From positions 1-64,000 of the forward strand of contig JAJVIK010000009.1 in assembly GCA_022072055.1 (NCBI GenBank): a stretch of 64,000 nt of DNA. The letters run 5' to 3'. The position numbers were made by a program, and so were the translations under genes. The notes under the pieces are model-generated. The model worked only from the letters and a program-made list of their open reading frames with translations. It was not told the DNA's origin and ran no database searches. This DNA is from a bacterium (GTDB lineage: Bacteria > Hinthialibacterota > Hinthialibacteria > OLB16). Positions 45,771 through 54,249 of this stretch are shown here, one piece after another (position 1 is the first letter of the stretch; every line of letters starts with the position of its first letter).

Positions 45771-45862
45771 CAATTGATCCTTAGCGCGAAAAAAAGGGAT
45801 GAATTCCTTGGGGATTCTTAGGGGTGGAGTTCAATGTGTGAATCATAGCTAATGGACAGGCA

Positions 45863-47794
45863 TCAGGGACTCGAGAGCCCCTCGCTCAGGGGGGGCTCGG
45901 CCACTCCGGGGCTCTCCGGAATCCACACCACCATCTCCCCCGGCTCACGGTTATCCCAGAAGCAATAAGGGATCGCACGAAGATAGGTTTGGTGTGTTTG
46001 GCCCGCTGACTGGTACAATTGCGCCCAATCACGGCTAGCCTTGCGCGCCCAGGCGCGGCCAGTCAAAACCTGGATTCCACCTAGGAGGTTCGGCTCGAAT
46101 CGAGTGGTGAGGACCGAATCCCTCGGTAAGAACAGGCTTCGCACCCCGCCCCCATGATCCACCCCCTCCAGGCAGTACACCAAAGGCCCGCGCATAAGCG
46201 CGACCTTCCCCCGGTTCTCCGTGACCCGAGGATCCGCCTCCATCCGTTCGATCTCCATTGGGAAGCGAATCGCCACGCGATCTCCCGCCCTCCACTCGCG
46301 CTCAATTTTCCAGTATCCCCGCTCCAAGTCGGGTCGCTTTGGTTGGGGTTTGCCGTTCAGCCAAAGTCGTGGCTCATGGGCCCATGTGGGAATTCGCAGG
46401 TTGAGACTGAAGGTCCCCCCCGGCGTTTCCAGGAAGGTGAATTGGATGTCCCCCGACCAGGGGAAGGTCGTGTCTTGACGGAGACGCACGGTTCCCGAGG
46501 CCACTCGCGCTTCGACCGTGCCGGCGGCATAGAGATTGACCCACAGGGCATCGTCGCTTTCGCCATAGAGGTAACCGCCGATGGTCGGGAGAAAGCGGGC
46601 CACATTGGGAGGGCAGCAGGCGCAATCATACCAAGGTTTGCGGTGGTGTTTTCCCCGACTCGCGAGCGGGTTTTCGTAGAAGAACTTGTCCCCTTCCAGG
46701 GACACGCCCGACAGGAGCCCGTTGTACGCCACCCGTTCCAGCACATCGGCGAAGCGGCTTTCCCCGTGAAGGAGCAGCATGCGGTGGTTCCAAAAGGCCA
46801 TCCCAATGGAGGCGCAGGTCTCGCAATAGGCGCTGTCGTTGGGGAGATCGTAGTCGGCGGAAAAGCCCTCGTTCTCGCGCTTGGAGCCGATCCCCCCGGT
46901 CAGGTACATGCGCCGCTCGGTGACACTCCGCCAGACCCGCTCCAACGCCGGAAGGTATGTCCGCTGCCCAGTAAGGGCTGTCCAATCTGCGGCGGCGGTG
47001 TAGAGGTACATGGCCCGAACGGCGTGCCCCACGATATCGGTGTGCTCCACAAGCGGCGCATGCGCTTGGAAGTGCTCCTGCTCGGGTTTGCGCTCCTGCC
47101 CACGGGCATGGAGGAAGAACCCGGCCAGGTCCCGATAGCGAGTCTCGCCGGTGGCCTCAAAGAGTTTGAGAAGCGCGATTTCCAGCTCTTCATGCCCCGG
47201 AAACCCGTAGCGTTTTCCCTCCCCGAAAATCGAGTCGATGTGGTCGGCGAGACGGATCGCGACCTCCAGAAACTTCCGTGACCCCGTGGCGCTCCAGTGC
47301 GCGACAGCCGCCTCGATCAGATGCCCGGCGCAATAGAGCTCGTGTTTGACAGGAAGATCGGTCCAGCGCTTATCCGGTTCGACCAGCGTGTAGTAGGTGT
47401 TCAGATACCCGTCGCTTTGCTGGGCGGCGGCGATCAGGTCGATCACCTCGTCGGCCTTCCCGCGGATCCCCTCATCCCGCGAAATCGCCACCGCGTAGGC
47501 GGCCCCTTCGAGCAGCTTGTAGACATCCGAGTCGTTGAAATAGATCCCCTCGAACTTACCTTCCATTCGCTTGGCGGCCTTGGCGAAATTGGAGATGCGT
47601 CCGGTCTCCTCGCAGAGCTTGAAGTTGTGCGGGATGGTCTGGGTCCGGTTGGCTTCGATCCGGGGTTTCCAGAAAGAATCCTCCACCGTGACCCGGGTGA
47701 ACGGCACCGCGCGCATGGCGGGAACGAAGGGGGTCTCTGTTGGGCTTGAAACGATCGCGCTCATGGTGAGCAGGGCAGGCCAAAGGGCGTTCAT
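45863..47794 (-). CDS. GH127 beta-L-arabinofuranosidase-like glycosidase
   Basis: 643 residues. The (alpha/alpha)6 GH127/DUF1680 domain carries the cysteine-zinc catalytic centre: E325 and C327 in CETCASIGMA, and C393/C394 in YDCACCPPNVAR, matching the Glu, Cys and CysCys ligands of the Bifidobacterium enzyme. DGYLNTYYTL and HELYCAGHLIEAA are also typical. C-terminal beta-domains include LNLRIPTWA. It releases arabinofuranose or related sugars from plant or algal glycans. The N-terminus is a possible but weak signal peptide. GGAGG lies five bases before the ATG. It is divergent from the 47943 gene. Confidence 0.88.
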   Translation of the reverse strand: MNALWPALLTMSAIVSSPTETPFVPAMRAVPFTRVTVEDSFWKPRIEANRTQTIPHNFKLCEETGRISNFAKAAKRMEGKFEGIYFNDSDVYKLLEGAAYAVAISRDEGIRGKADEVIDLIAAAQQSDGYLNTYYTLVEPDKRWTDLPVKHELYCAGHLIEAAVAHWSATGSRKFLEVAIRLADHIDSIFGEGKRYGFPGHEELEIALLKLFEATGETRYRDLAGFFLHARGQERKPEQEHFQAHAPLVEHTDIVGHAVRAMYLYTAAADWTALTGQRTYLPALERVWRSVTERRMYLTGGIGSKRENEGFSADYDLPNDSAYCETCASIGMAFWNHRMLLLHGESRFADVLERVAYNGLLSGVSLEGDKFFYENPLASRGKHHRKPWYDCACCPPNVARFLPTIGGYLYGESDDALWVNLYAAGTVEARVASGTVRLRQDTTFPWSGDIQFTFLETPGGTFSLNLRIPTWAHEPRLWLNGKPQPKRPDLERGYWKIEREWRAGDRVAIRFPMEIERMEADPRVTENRGKVALMRGPLVYCLEGVDHGGGVRSLFLPRDSVLTTRFEPNLLGGIQVLTGRAWARKASRDWAQLYQSAGQTHQTYLRAIPYCFWDNREPGEMVVWIPESPGVAEPPLSEGLSSP

Positions 47795-47833
47795 GGCAAC
47801 CTCCGGGAAGGGGATGATACGACAAGTGCAATT

Positions 47834-47843
47834 GTTCTAGAAC
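47834..47843. promoter_or_regulatory. Palindrome GTTCTAGAAC between divergent carbohydrate genes
   Basis: A perfect 10-bp palindrome lies in the 148-base divergent region between the GH127 gene and the 47943 gene. Its position suits an operator for a shared regulator; no -10/-35 pair is obvious next to it. Confidence 0.35.
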
Positions 47844-47942
47844 TCAGTCACGACCTTGAACACTGGCTTCCCTCTCTTCCATTCTCTGCGCCGTTCTTCC
47901 ACGATTCAACCTGTTGACCCACGAACTTGGAGGACCCATCCC

Positions 47943-50078
47943 ATGACTCCACTCGCCTTCCTCTTCGCCCTGCTCCTGGCCGCCCCATCCGAACTCGAAC
48001 CTCGCCTCGCCAACCTCCGCGCTCAGGCGGAACGCCTGGAACTTTTCACGGTTGGGGATGCCCTTCATGCCGAAAAAGAGCGCCGCCTTTCGGAAATCGC
48101 CGCGCGGATTGCCGAAGAAGCCACCGGCACGGAGTCGATCAAGGCCCTATACGAATCCATCGACGCCACCCGAGAATGGCTGCTGGCCAACGCCGCCGAC
48201 CCGCCCGCGCTCCAGCCGGGCACGGTCCGGGAGTCCGAGGACTCCTGGCGGATTGAGAATCCGGGCCTATCTGCCACCCTCGCCAAGAAAGACCTGTCCT
48301 TGGTGTTTGAAACCCCGGGCGCGCGCTGGGAAATGGAACCCTGCGGCCACGGCGACTTGGAGACATCCGGCAAGACCCTCAGCCTGTTCGAGGCCCGCGA
48401 ACGAACCATCGAGCCGTTCCGGGCCGGTCCGAGCCTCGGCGTGCTGATCACCCTCAAGGATTTTGCCGAGGCCGAGGGCCTGGAGCTTTATCTCGGGGTC
48501 CACCTCTCCGGATCGGAGGCTCTTTTCGAGGTGGCCGCGCGCGAGGGGCCGGTCGGCGTGGGCGCGCTCCATTGGCCCAAGGCGATCCGCTTCGATTCAC
48601 GTAAGGCCGACGATTACTCGGTGATTCCGTATATGCAGGGGATGCTCCTTCCCGCGAACTGGCCCAAGGAGTTTATTCGCGAGCGAAAACTCTGCCACAC
48701 GCGCTACCTCTACATGCCCTGGTTCGGCCAGGTTCGTGAGGGCAAGGGATACCAGGCCATCTTCGAGACCGGCTTCGATGGCGGCGGGAGCATCATCCAT
48801 CCCGCAAGCGGACCGACCACCCTGCGGCCGATGTGGTTCTCCAGCCTGGGCGAACTGCGCTACCCCAGACGGGTCCGATATGTTTTCGACGATAACGCGG
48901 GGTATGTCTCCATGGCCAAGCGCTACCGGCGCTTCGCGCGCGAAACCGGCCACTTCGTTTCCCTCCGCGAAAAGCTCGCTCGAACCCCCGCGCTCTCCAA
49001 GGTAATCGGCAGACCGGTGATCCACATGGGCTCGCTCTATCACATGGCCAAGACTTCCAAGTATTACAGCGCCGAAAATGTGGAGGGGAATCACGGTTTC
49101 ACCTCCCTCTCCGACCTTGCAGCATCCCTGCGCAAGCTCAAGGAGCGGGAGATTGAGGAGGCTTATGTCCACCTCGACGGATGGGGCTTCCGGGGCTATG
49201 ACAGCGCCCATCCCGACCCGCTCCCGCCGGGGGAGGAGCAGGGCGGCTGGCAGGGACTCCGAGACTTTGCCGCGACATGCAAGGAAATCGGTTACCTCTT
49301 CGCCGTTCACGACAACTACCGCGATTTCTATGAGAACTCCGTGTCCTTCGATCCGAGGCTCGCGCTCATGCGCCAAAACGGAGAGCATCCCAAGGATTCC
49401 ACCTGGTGCGGGGGACCGCAGCTCTTCCTCTCCGCCCGTTTCGCGCCGGAGTATGTCCGCCGGAACTATGATCTTTTCGCCGAAAATGGGGTCGAACTGG
49501 GGGGAGCTTACCTGGATGTCTTCGCGGTCGCCGACCTTGATGAGAGCTTCCAACCGGCGCACCCGATGAGCCGTGAAGACTGCGCTCGTTACCGCATGGA
49601 CTCCATCGAACTCTTGAGATCGCGCGGGTTTGTCATGAGCTCCGAGGAGCCGGTGGACTTCGCCGTGCCCTTCCTCGACTTGGTCCACCACGGCCCCTAT
49701 CCCACTTACCCAAATCTGGGCGGAGGAGATGCGGCGGGCCTCCCCGTTCCGCTCTTCAACCTGGTTTATCACGATTCCATCCTGCTGCCGTGGGAAATGG
49801 GCGAGGATGGCGGATGGGGAATTCCCAAGGGGGACTCGGGGCGGATGCATTGCCTGCTCAACGCGGGCCTTCCCTATCTTTCGCCCGGCGGATCGGACGA
49901 ACACCTCGCCCAAGCGAGGCTGGCGTGTCAACTGGCGGAAAGGTTGGCCTTTGAAGAGATGGTTAACCACGAATTCCTGGAGGAGGGCAAGCGACGGCAG
50001 CGGACAACCTACTCGGATGGCGTCCAAATCACCGTGGATTTCGACAAGGGAACCTTCCAGGTGGAGCCACCCCTGTGA
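47943..50078 (+). CDS. Secreted TIM-barrel glycoside-hydrolase-like protein (DUF5696-like)
   Basis: 711 residues from ATG 47943, with GGAGG nine bases upstream; an earlier reading from 47856 lacks a ribosome site. The signal peptide is MTPLAFLFALLLAAPS. A helical segment and a beta-sandwich-like region lead into a TIM-barrel-like half (about residues 330-640). This half has AYVHLDGWGFRGYD, LFAVHDNYRDFYE, GAYLDVFAVADLDE and VMSSEEPVDF, with acidic residues at strand ends as in retaining glycosidases. It resembles DUF5696 and GH101-like proteins, but no family is certain. It probably works with the divergent GH127 enzyme. Confidence 0.6.
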   Translation: MTPLAFLFALLLAAPSELEPRLANLRAQAERLELFTVGDALHAEKERRLSEIAARIAEEATGTESIKALYESIDATREWLLANAADPPALQPGTVRESEDSWRIENPGLSATLAKKDLSLVFETPGARWEMEPCGHGDLETSGKTLSLFEARERTIEPFRAGPSLGVLITLKDFAEAEGLELYLGVHLSGSEALFEVAAREGPVGVGALHWPKAIRFDSRKADDYSVIPYMQGMLLPANWPKEFIRERKLCHTRYLYMPWFGQVREGKGYQAIFETGFDGGGSIIHPASGPTTLRPMWFSSLGELRYPRRVRYVFDDNAGYVSMAKRYRRFARETGHFVSLREKLARTPALSKVIGRPVIHMGSLYHMAKTSKYYSAENVEGNHGFTSLSDLAASLRKLKEREIEEAYVHLDGWGFRGYDSAHPDPLPPGEEQGGWQGLRDFAATCKEIGYLFAVHDNYRDFYENSVSFDPRLALMRQNGEHPKDSTWCGGPQLFLSARFAPEYVRRNYDLFAENGVELGGAYLDVFAVADLDESFQPAHPMSREDCARYRMDSIELLRSRGFVMSSEEPVDFAVPFLDLVHHGPYPTYPNLGGGDAAGLPVPLFNLVYHDSILLPWEMGEDGGWGIPKGDSGRMHCLLNAGLPYLSPGGSDEHLAQARLACQLAERLAFEEMVNHEFLEEGKRRQRTTYSDGVQITVDFDKGTFQVEPPL

Positions 50079-50114
50079 GGGGAGAGTGACCGCCATCCGT
50101 TGACCCCCTCCTAA

Positions 50115-50168
50115 CCTCCCCCTTGAAAGGGGGAGGAAAAGTGGCGCCCCTCCCGCACGCGGGAGGGG
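50115..50168. repeat. Tandem REP-like palindromes
   Basis: Two perfect palindromes, 50115-50136 (CCTCCCCCTT/AAGGGGGAGG) and 50147-50168 (CCCCTCCCGC/GCGGGAGGGG), each with a two-base centre and separated by ten bases. The sequence type is a common intergenic element in GC-rich genomes. A partial relative lies near 57879-57920. Confidence 0.7.
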
Positions 50169-50276
50169 TTGGGGGAGGGTGAGTTCCACCTACCCAACCT
50201 CCCCGGCATGAAGCAAAATCTCCCCGCGCCCCCTTTTTTGGGGCGTCTTATTTCATCTCACCCCCGGAGGTTTGTC

Positions 50277-51269
50277 ATGGTTCACGTTGCCCGGATGCCC
50301 GCCCTGGCACTCATCCTCATCACCTTTGTTTCCGCGGCTCATGGAGAGAGCTCGGCGCTTAAGAAACTCGGACTTCCCCCGGAGACCCGCGCGCTGCTGA
50401 TTCACGCCGATGATGTCGGCATGAACTGGGCCGCGCATGAGGCCACCGTGCGCTCCATCAAGGAAGGCTCGGTGACCTGCGGCTCGGCGATGGTTCCGTG
50501 CTCCTGGTTTCCGGCCACCGCCAAGGCCTGCAAGGAAGACCCGACCCTGGATATCGGCCTGCATCTCACCCTCACCAGCGAATGGGGTCTCTACCGCTGG
50601 GGTCCGGTCGCCGGACGCAGTGTGGTTCCGCTCCTGGTGGATGAGGAGGGCTACATGTGGCGGGATGTCCTCCCCGTGTACAAATCGGTTGGGGGGAAAA
50701 TCGATCAGGTCGCGACCGAAATCCAGGCGCAAATCGATCTCTCACGCAAGCTCGGACTCGAGCCGACCCATCTCGATTCCCACATGGGCACGCTGTACTA
50801 CAACGAAGGCTACTTCAAGACGGTCTGTAATCTGGCCCTTGAGAATGATGTTCCTTTCATGACTTTCGCGTACAACGAGGAATTGATGAACGCTCAGGAA
50901 ACACCCCTGCGCTACATGACAAAGGAACTCACCGACAAGCTGGAGGACGCCGGGTTCCCCATGCTGGATGCCCTGATCAAGGATGAGCAGGTGGGCGACA
51001 CCTACGAGCAGGGGCTTAAGAACTACACGGAAATCATCTCGAGCCTCAAGCCGGGCGTCACCCTGATCATCCTCCACCTCGGGGTGGATGGGCCGGAACT
51101 CAAAAACACCACCAGCCGCCACTGGGCGCGTGACCAGCAGTTCCGGATCTTCACCGACCCCAAAATGGCCGAGCACCTCAAGAAGGAAAACATCCACCTT
51201 CTGGGGTGGCGGGAACTCAAGGAGAAGATCTGGGACAAGCGGGACAAATCGGTAAAGAAGCTGTTCTGA
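50277..51269 (+). CDS. Secreted YdjC/ChbG-family carbohydrate deacetylase
   Basis: 330 residues from ATG 50277 (GGAGG six bases upstream). Signal peptide cleavage is near AHG-ES. The metal site of YdjC-type polysaccharide deacetylases is visible: HADD at 43-46, H96 in GLHLTLTSEW, and H165/H169 in PTHLDSHMG. The family removes acetyl groups from N-acetylated or acetylated oligosaccharides. Export is unusual for ChbG, which is cytosolic, and points to extracellular or periplasmic glycans. It follows the TIM-barrel hydrolase with REP-like palindromes in between. Confidence 0.82.
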   Translation: MVHVARMPALALILITFVSAAHGESSALKKLGLPPETRALLIHADDVGMNWAAHEATVRSIKEGSVTCGSAMVPCSWFPATAKACKEDPTLDIGLHLTLTSEWGLYRWGPVAGRSVVPLLVDEEGYMWRDVLPVYKSVGGKIDQVATEIQAQIDLSRKLGLEPTHLDSHMGTLYYNEGYFKTVCNLALENDVPFMTFAYNEELMNAQETPLRYMTKELTDKLEDAGFPMLDALIKDEQVGDTYEQGLKNYTEIISSLKPGVTLIILHLGVDGPELKNTTSRHWARDQQFRIFTDPKMAEHLKKENIHLLGWRELKEKIWDKRDKSVKKLF

Positions 51270-51286
51270 GACCCGGGGTCCGCGCG

Positions 51287-52045
51287 CTACTCCCCCTCGG
51301 GCAGCGGTTTGTGCTCCGGGGGGAGCGCCTCGGCCATTCGGTTGTGCACCAGTTTGGAGAGTTCCTCGGTGCTGAGGGCATCCACTTGCTCGGCGGGAAT
51401 CGGGTCGAGGACGGTCACGCTCATCCGCCCAACCGGGTTGAGCAGCGCGCTGTGGCGCTGCAGGATCTGGTATGTCCCGGTGATGACAATCGGTTGGATC
51501 GGGACCCTGGCGCGCTTGGCGATGCTGAAAGCCCCCCCCAGAAAGGGGTTGAGATGCCCGGTGAGCGAGCGCTCTCCCTCAGGGAAGATCAGTAGCGAAA
51601 TCCCCTCCTCCAGCCGTTTGACCGATTGCTTCACCATCGCGAGGATGTCCTTGGGGCTTTCACGGTCCAGGAAGATGGTCCGGCACAGGATCATGTTGAG
51701 TCCCAGCGCGGGGATCCGGGTGTTGCTGCGCTTCGATATCCAGTGGAAACGGCTGTTCAGGCAGAACAGGACAAAGATGTCGAAGGTCGAAAGATGGTTT
51801 GCCACATACAGGGTGGGGCGACTCCAGTCCAGTCTTTCCTTGCCGCGAATCGTGAGCCTCCAGAACGGATTGCCCAACAGATAGGTTCGCGCCCAGATCC
51901 AGTTCACCCCATGGAGCCAGAGGCGGGAAGGGTCCCACCACGCGCTCAGCGCCCAGGTCACGAGAGTCAGCGTAATCAAGAAAACGGAGGTCACCGTGAA
52001 GTAGACCCAGTAATAAGCGCTGAAGATCAAGCGGACTAGGAACAT
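51287..52045 (-). CDS. plsC: 1-acyl-sn-glycerol-3-phosphate acyltransferase
   Basis: 252 residues from ATG 52045; longer readings extend into the divergent intergenic region and lack family content. An N-terminal membrane helix (LIFSAYYWVYFTVTSVFLIT) precedes the acyltransferase domain. The catalytic H84 and D89 sit in VANHLSTFD, and FPEGERS is at 154-160. It makes phosphatidic acid in phospholipid synthesis. It is divergent from flgM; the 218-base gap carries the GCCGATAA site reading toward flgM. Confidence 0.9.
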   Translation of the reverse strand: MFLVRLIFSAYYWVYFTVTSVFLITLTLVTWALSAWWDPSRLWLHGVNWIWARTYLLGNPFWRLTIRGKERLDWSRPTLYVANHLSTFDIFVLFCLNSRFHWISKRSNTRIPALGLNMILCRTIFLDRESPKDILAMVKQSVKRLEEGISLLIFPEGERSLTGHLNPFLGGAFSIAKRARVPIQPIVITGTYQILQRHSALLNPVGRMSVTVLDPIPAEQVDALSTEELSKLVHNRMAEALPPEHKPLPEGE

Positions 52046-52152
52046 GGCGGAAGTCTGCCTCAGGGCCGTTTTCCGGTCCAGAGGCCCATGCGCGTGGCGC
52101 GAACAAAAAGAGCAATTTCCAGAAAGTTCAACTTCAGGGTTTTCTCGGGACC

Positions 52153-52160
52153 GCCGATAA
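52153..52160 (+). promoter_or_regulatory. Sigma-28-like -10 octamer GCCGATAA upstream of flgM
   Basis: A perfect FliA -10 lies 103 bases before the flgM ATG. No good -35 sits at the standard spacing: TTCAGGGT 12 bases upstream has four of eight matches, and GAAAGTTC is 23 bases away. The third intergenic GCCGATAA in this window. Confidence 0.4.
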
Positions 52161-52263
52161 GATAGACTGATTTTGTGTGAGAGGGTTTTGGTTTGTTTGT
52201 CGATGATCGCCAGGCAGAGGTGTTTCACAGTGGGGTCAACGCGTTCTTGAGGGGGAATGCACG

Positions 52264-52551
52264 ATGAGTGACATTCGAGGGGTGTCGGGTGTCAACCCGG
52301 CCGATTTTTCAGCGCCTAGCATTCGGCGAGTGGGACGAACGGCGCCCGCCGAGCACATCCAGGATTCGGTTGAAATCTCCAGCGCTTCGGCGCGCGCCTC
52401 CGAGGTGGCGGCCTACGCCGACCTCGCCAAAGCCGCGCCCGACATCCGCGCGGAGGTGGTCGAGCTCGCCCGCAAGCGGGTGGAGTCCGGGGCCTATCTG
52501 GCCTCCGATGTCACCGCCGCCGTGGCGCGCAAGATCGCCGAGTCGCTTTAG
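52264..52551 (+). CDS. flgM: FlgM-like anti-sigma-28 factor
   Basis: 95 residues. The C-terminal half carries the FlgM pattern: [15 protein letters not shown], then [21 protein letters not shown] and [16 protein letters not shown]. Known role: it binds FliA (sigma-28) and is usually exported through the flagellar hook to release it. The N-terminal ~40 residues are extended and unstructured in character, as expected. No flagellar structural gene occurs in the window, so it is an orphan here. GAGGGGG about ten bases upstream sets the ATG. Confidence 0.8.
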   Translation: MSDIRGVSGVNPADFSAPSIRRVGRTAPAEHIQDSVEISSASARASEVAAYADLAKAAPDIRAEVVELARKRVESGAYLASDVTAAVARKIAESL

Positions 52552-52595
52552 CGGTGGTCCTTGCCGGCGGTTTCAATCGGCTCCGGAAAGGCGCC

Positions 52596-54233
52596 ATGCC
52601 GGCGCCGCTTCTGCTCGCTGCGGCCTTCAGCCTGTTGTCGCCAGTCGGGCCATCCGCGGTAGCCTCGATCGGCCAAGCGGGTTTTGCCGGGGACAAGGCC
52701 GGTTTGGTGGCCCTGACCACAACCGTTGGGACAAACACCTCCGTCTGCTCTTCCTCCGATACCGTGACAGTCTCCCCAAGCTCCGCGGTCACGCTCTGCT
52801 ATACGATCTCGAACCTGTCACCGGATGTGACCTATGAGGTGCACAGTTTGTCCGACAGTGTGTTAGGGGATATCTTGGTCGATTTCCCGTATGCCCTGGC
52901 TCCCGCGGCCACGGCCTATATCACGCAGACCTACACGGCTTGGGGAAGCGTCGTTCATGACTCAACCTGGACTGTTGTCGATCTCGACACCGGGAACATG
53001 GAAATGGCTCAGGACTCGGCCACGGTGCAAGTGAGTGACGCGATCGAGGTGGAAGTGGGTGTCGGCGCGGACTCGTCTGTCTGCTCCGGCAGCGAGGAAA
53101 TCTCGGTTCCCAAAGGTCTGAAAGTCCACTTCTGTTACAGCGTCAGGAATGCCTCCAATATCACCTTCGAACTCCACACGCTGATCTCTGATGAAGGTGG
53201 GACAATCCTCCAGAACTTCCCTTACCTGCTCGCCCCAGCTTCCATGGCGTTCATCACGCACGAGTACACCGCCAACAGCAGCATGGTCAATCACGCCACT
53301 TGGACAGTCGAGGACACGGACACGGGAAGGCTCTTTTCATCCGTCGATTCCGCCACGGTTACCGTGTTCAATCCAGTGGAGATCGAGGCCACCGTCGGCG
53401 CCCTTTCAAACTCATGCGCTCTCACCAAATCAGTGACTGTCACCGAGGGCGCCCCCGTCTATTTCTGCTTCTCCATCCGGAACCTTTCGCCCCTCACCTT
53501 TGAGCAACACACCCTGGACACCAGCCACACCGGTAATGTGCTCGCCAACTTCCCGTACAGTCTGGCCCCTGGCGCTGTCGCGTTCATCACCCAGGAGCTC
53601 GTCACCTCTGCGAGTGTCGTGAACGTTGCCACCTGGACTGTGTCAACGAATTCCGGGTATGTCGCTTACGCCACGGATTCAGCCTCGGTTAATGTGATCA
53701 CATTCACTCCCACGCCGACACTCACACTAACGCCGAGTGATACGCCTACCCCAAGCAGCACGTTAACGGACACTCCGACATCAACACCGACCCCCACCAG
53801 CACGTTGACGGACACTCAGACCTCAACGCCAACCCCCACCAGCACGTTGACGGACACCCAGACCGCAACGCCAACCCCCAGCAACACGGTAACGAATACC
53901 CCTACATTGGAATCAACCGCCACCGATACGCCGACCTTGGAGCCGACTTTCACCGCAACGGTCACCTCATCCAAGACCGAAGCTTTCACTTCGACGGCAA
54001 CGGCCACCGAAACCGCTCCGCCCACCGAAACCCCCACAAGCACGAGGACCGCCACCCCCACGGCGACCCGGACCGAAGCGGCGACTCCGACTTGGACACG
54101 GGATTACGACATCGCGCCGCCGACCGTCGATGGCCGGATCAACGCCCTCGACCTGATCGAATGGCTCAAGCTCCTGAACGGCGACCCCTCACGCTCCGAC
54201 ACGCTCTTCGATTTCGCGAGGTTTTGGGAATAG
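52596..54233 (+). CDS. Secreted protein with three ~110-residue Cys-pair repeats and Thr/Pro tail
   Basis: 545 residues from ATG 52596 (GGAAAGG upstream); signal peptide [20 protein letters not shown]. Three tandem beta-rich repeats each contain SxCxxxxxVTV, FCYSIRNLSP-like, FPYxLAPxxxAFIT and ATWTVxDTDTG segments. Each has two cysteines about 17 residues apart, a likely disulfide. A ~120-residue Thr/Pro/Ser linker is encoded partly by a 42-bp minisatellite. The end is dockerin-like: [19 protein letters not shown], then LFDFARFWE. The repeats recall DUF11-type adhesin domains but I cannot assign a family. It probably sits at the surface. It follows flgM after 44 bases. Confidence 0.75.
   Translation: MPAPLLLAAAFSLLSPVGPSAVASIGQAGFAGDKAGLVALTTTVGTNTSVCSSSDTVTVSPSSAVTLCYTISNLSPDVTYEVHSLSDSVLGDILVDFPYALAPAATAYITQTYTAWGSVVHDSTWTVVDLDTGNMEMAQDSATVQVSDAIEVEVGVGADSSVCSGSEEISVPKGLKVHFCYSVRNASNITFELHTLISDEGGTILQNFPYLLAPASMAFITHEYTANSSMVNHATWTVEDTDTGRLFSSVDSATVTVFNPVEIEATVGALSNSCALTKSVTVTEGAPVYFCFSIRNLSPLTFEQHTLDTSHTGNVLANFPYSLAPGAVAFITQELVTSASVVNVATWTVSTNSGYVAYATDSASVNVITFTPTPTLTLTPSDTPTPSSTLTDTPTSTPTPTSTLTDTQTSTPTPTSTLTDTQTATPTPSNTVTNTPTLESTATDTPTLEPTFTATVTSSKTEAFTSTATATETAPPTETPTSTRTATPTATRTEAATPTWTRDYDIAPPTVDGRINALDLIEWLKLLNGDPSRSDTLFDFARFWE
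53757..53924 (+). repeat. 42-bp minisatellite encoding 14-residue Thr/Pro units
   Basis: Three near-identical 42-bp units start at 53757, 53799 and 53841, plus a degenerate fourth to 53924. Each encodes [14 protein letters not shown]-like residues. Copy number could vary between strains. It is in-frame within the secreted-protein gene. Confidence 0.85.
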
Positions 54234-54249
54234 CGGGAAAGTATTCCCC

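Noticed and set aside
53700-54100. Regular repeats suggesting a CRISPR array.
   Set aside because: The 42-bp units are contiguous, in frame and encode a Thr/Pro linker; there are no unique spacers.
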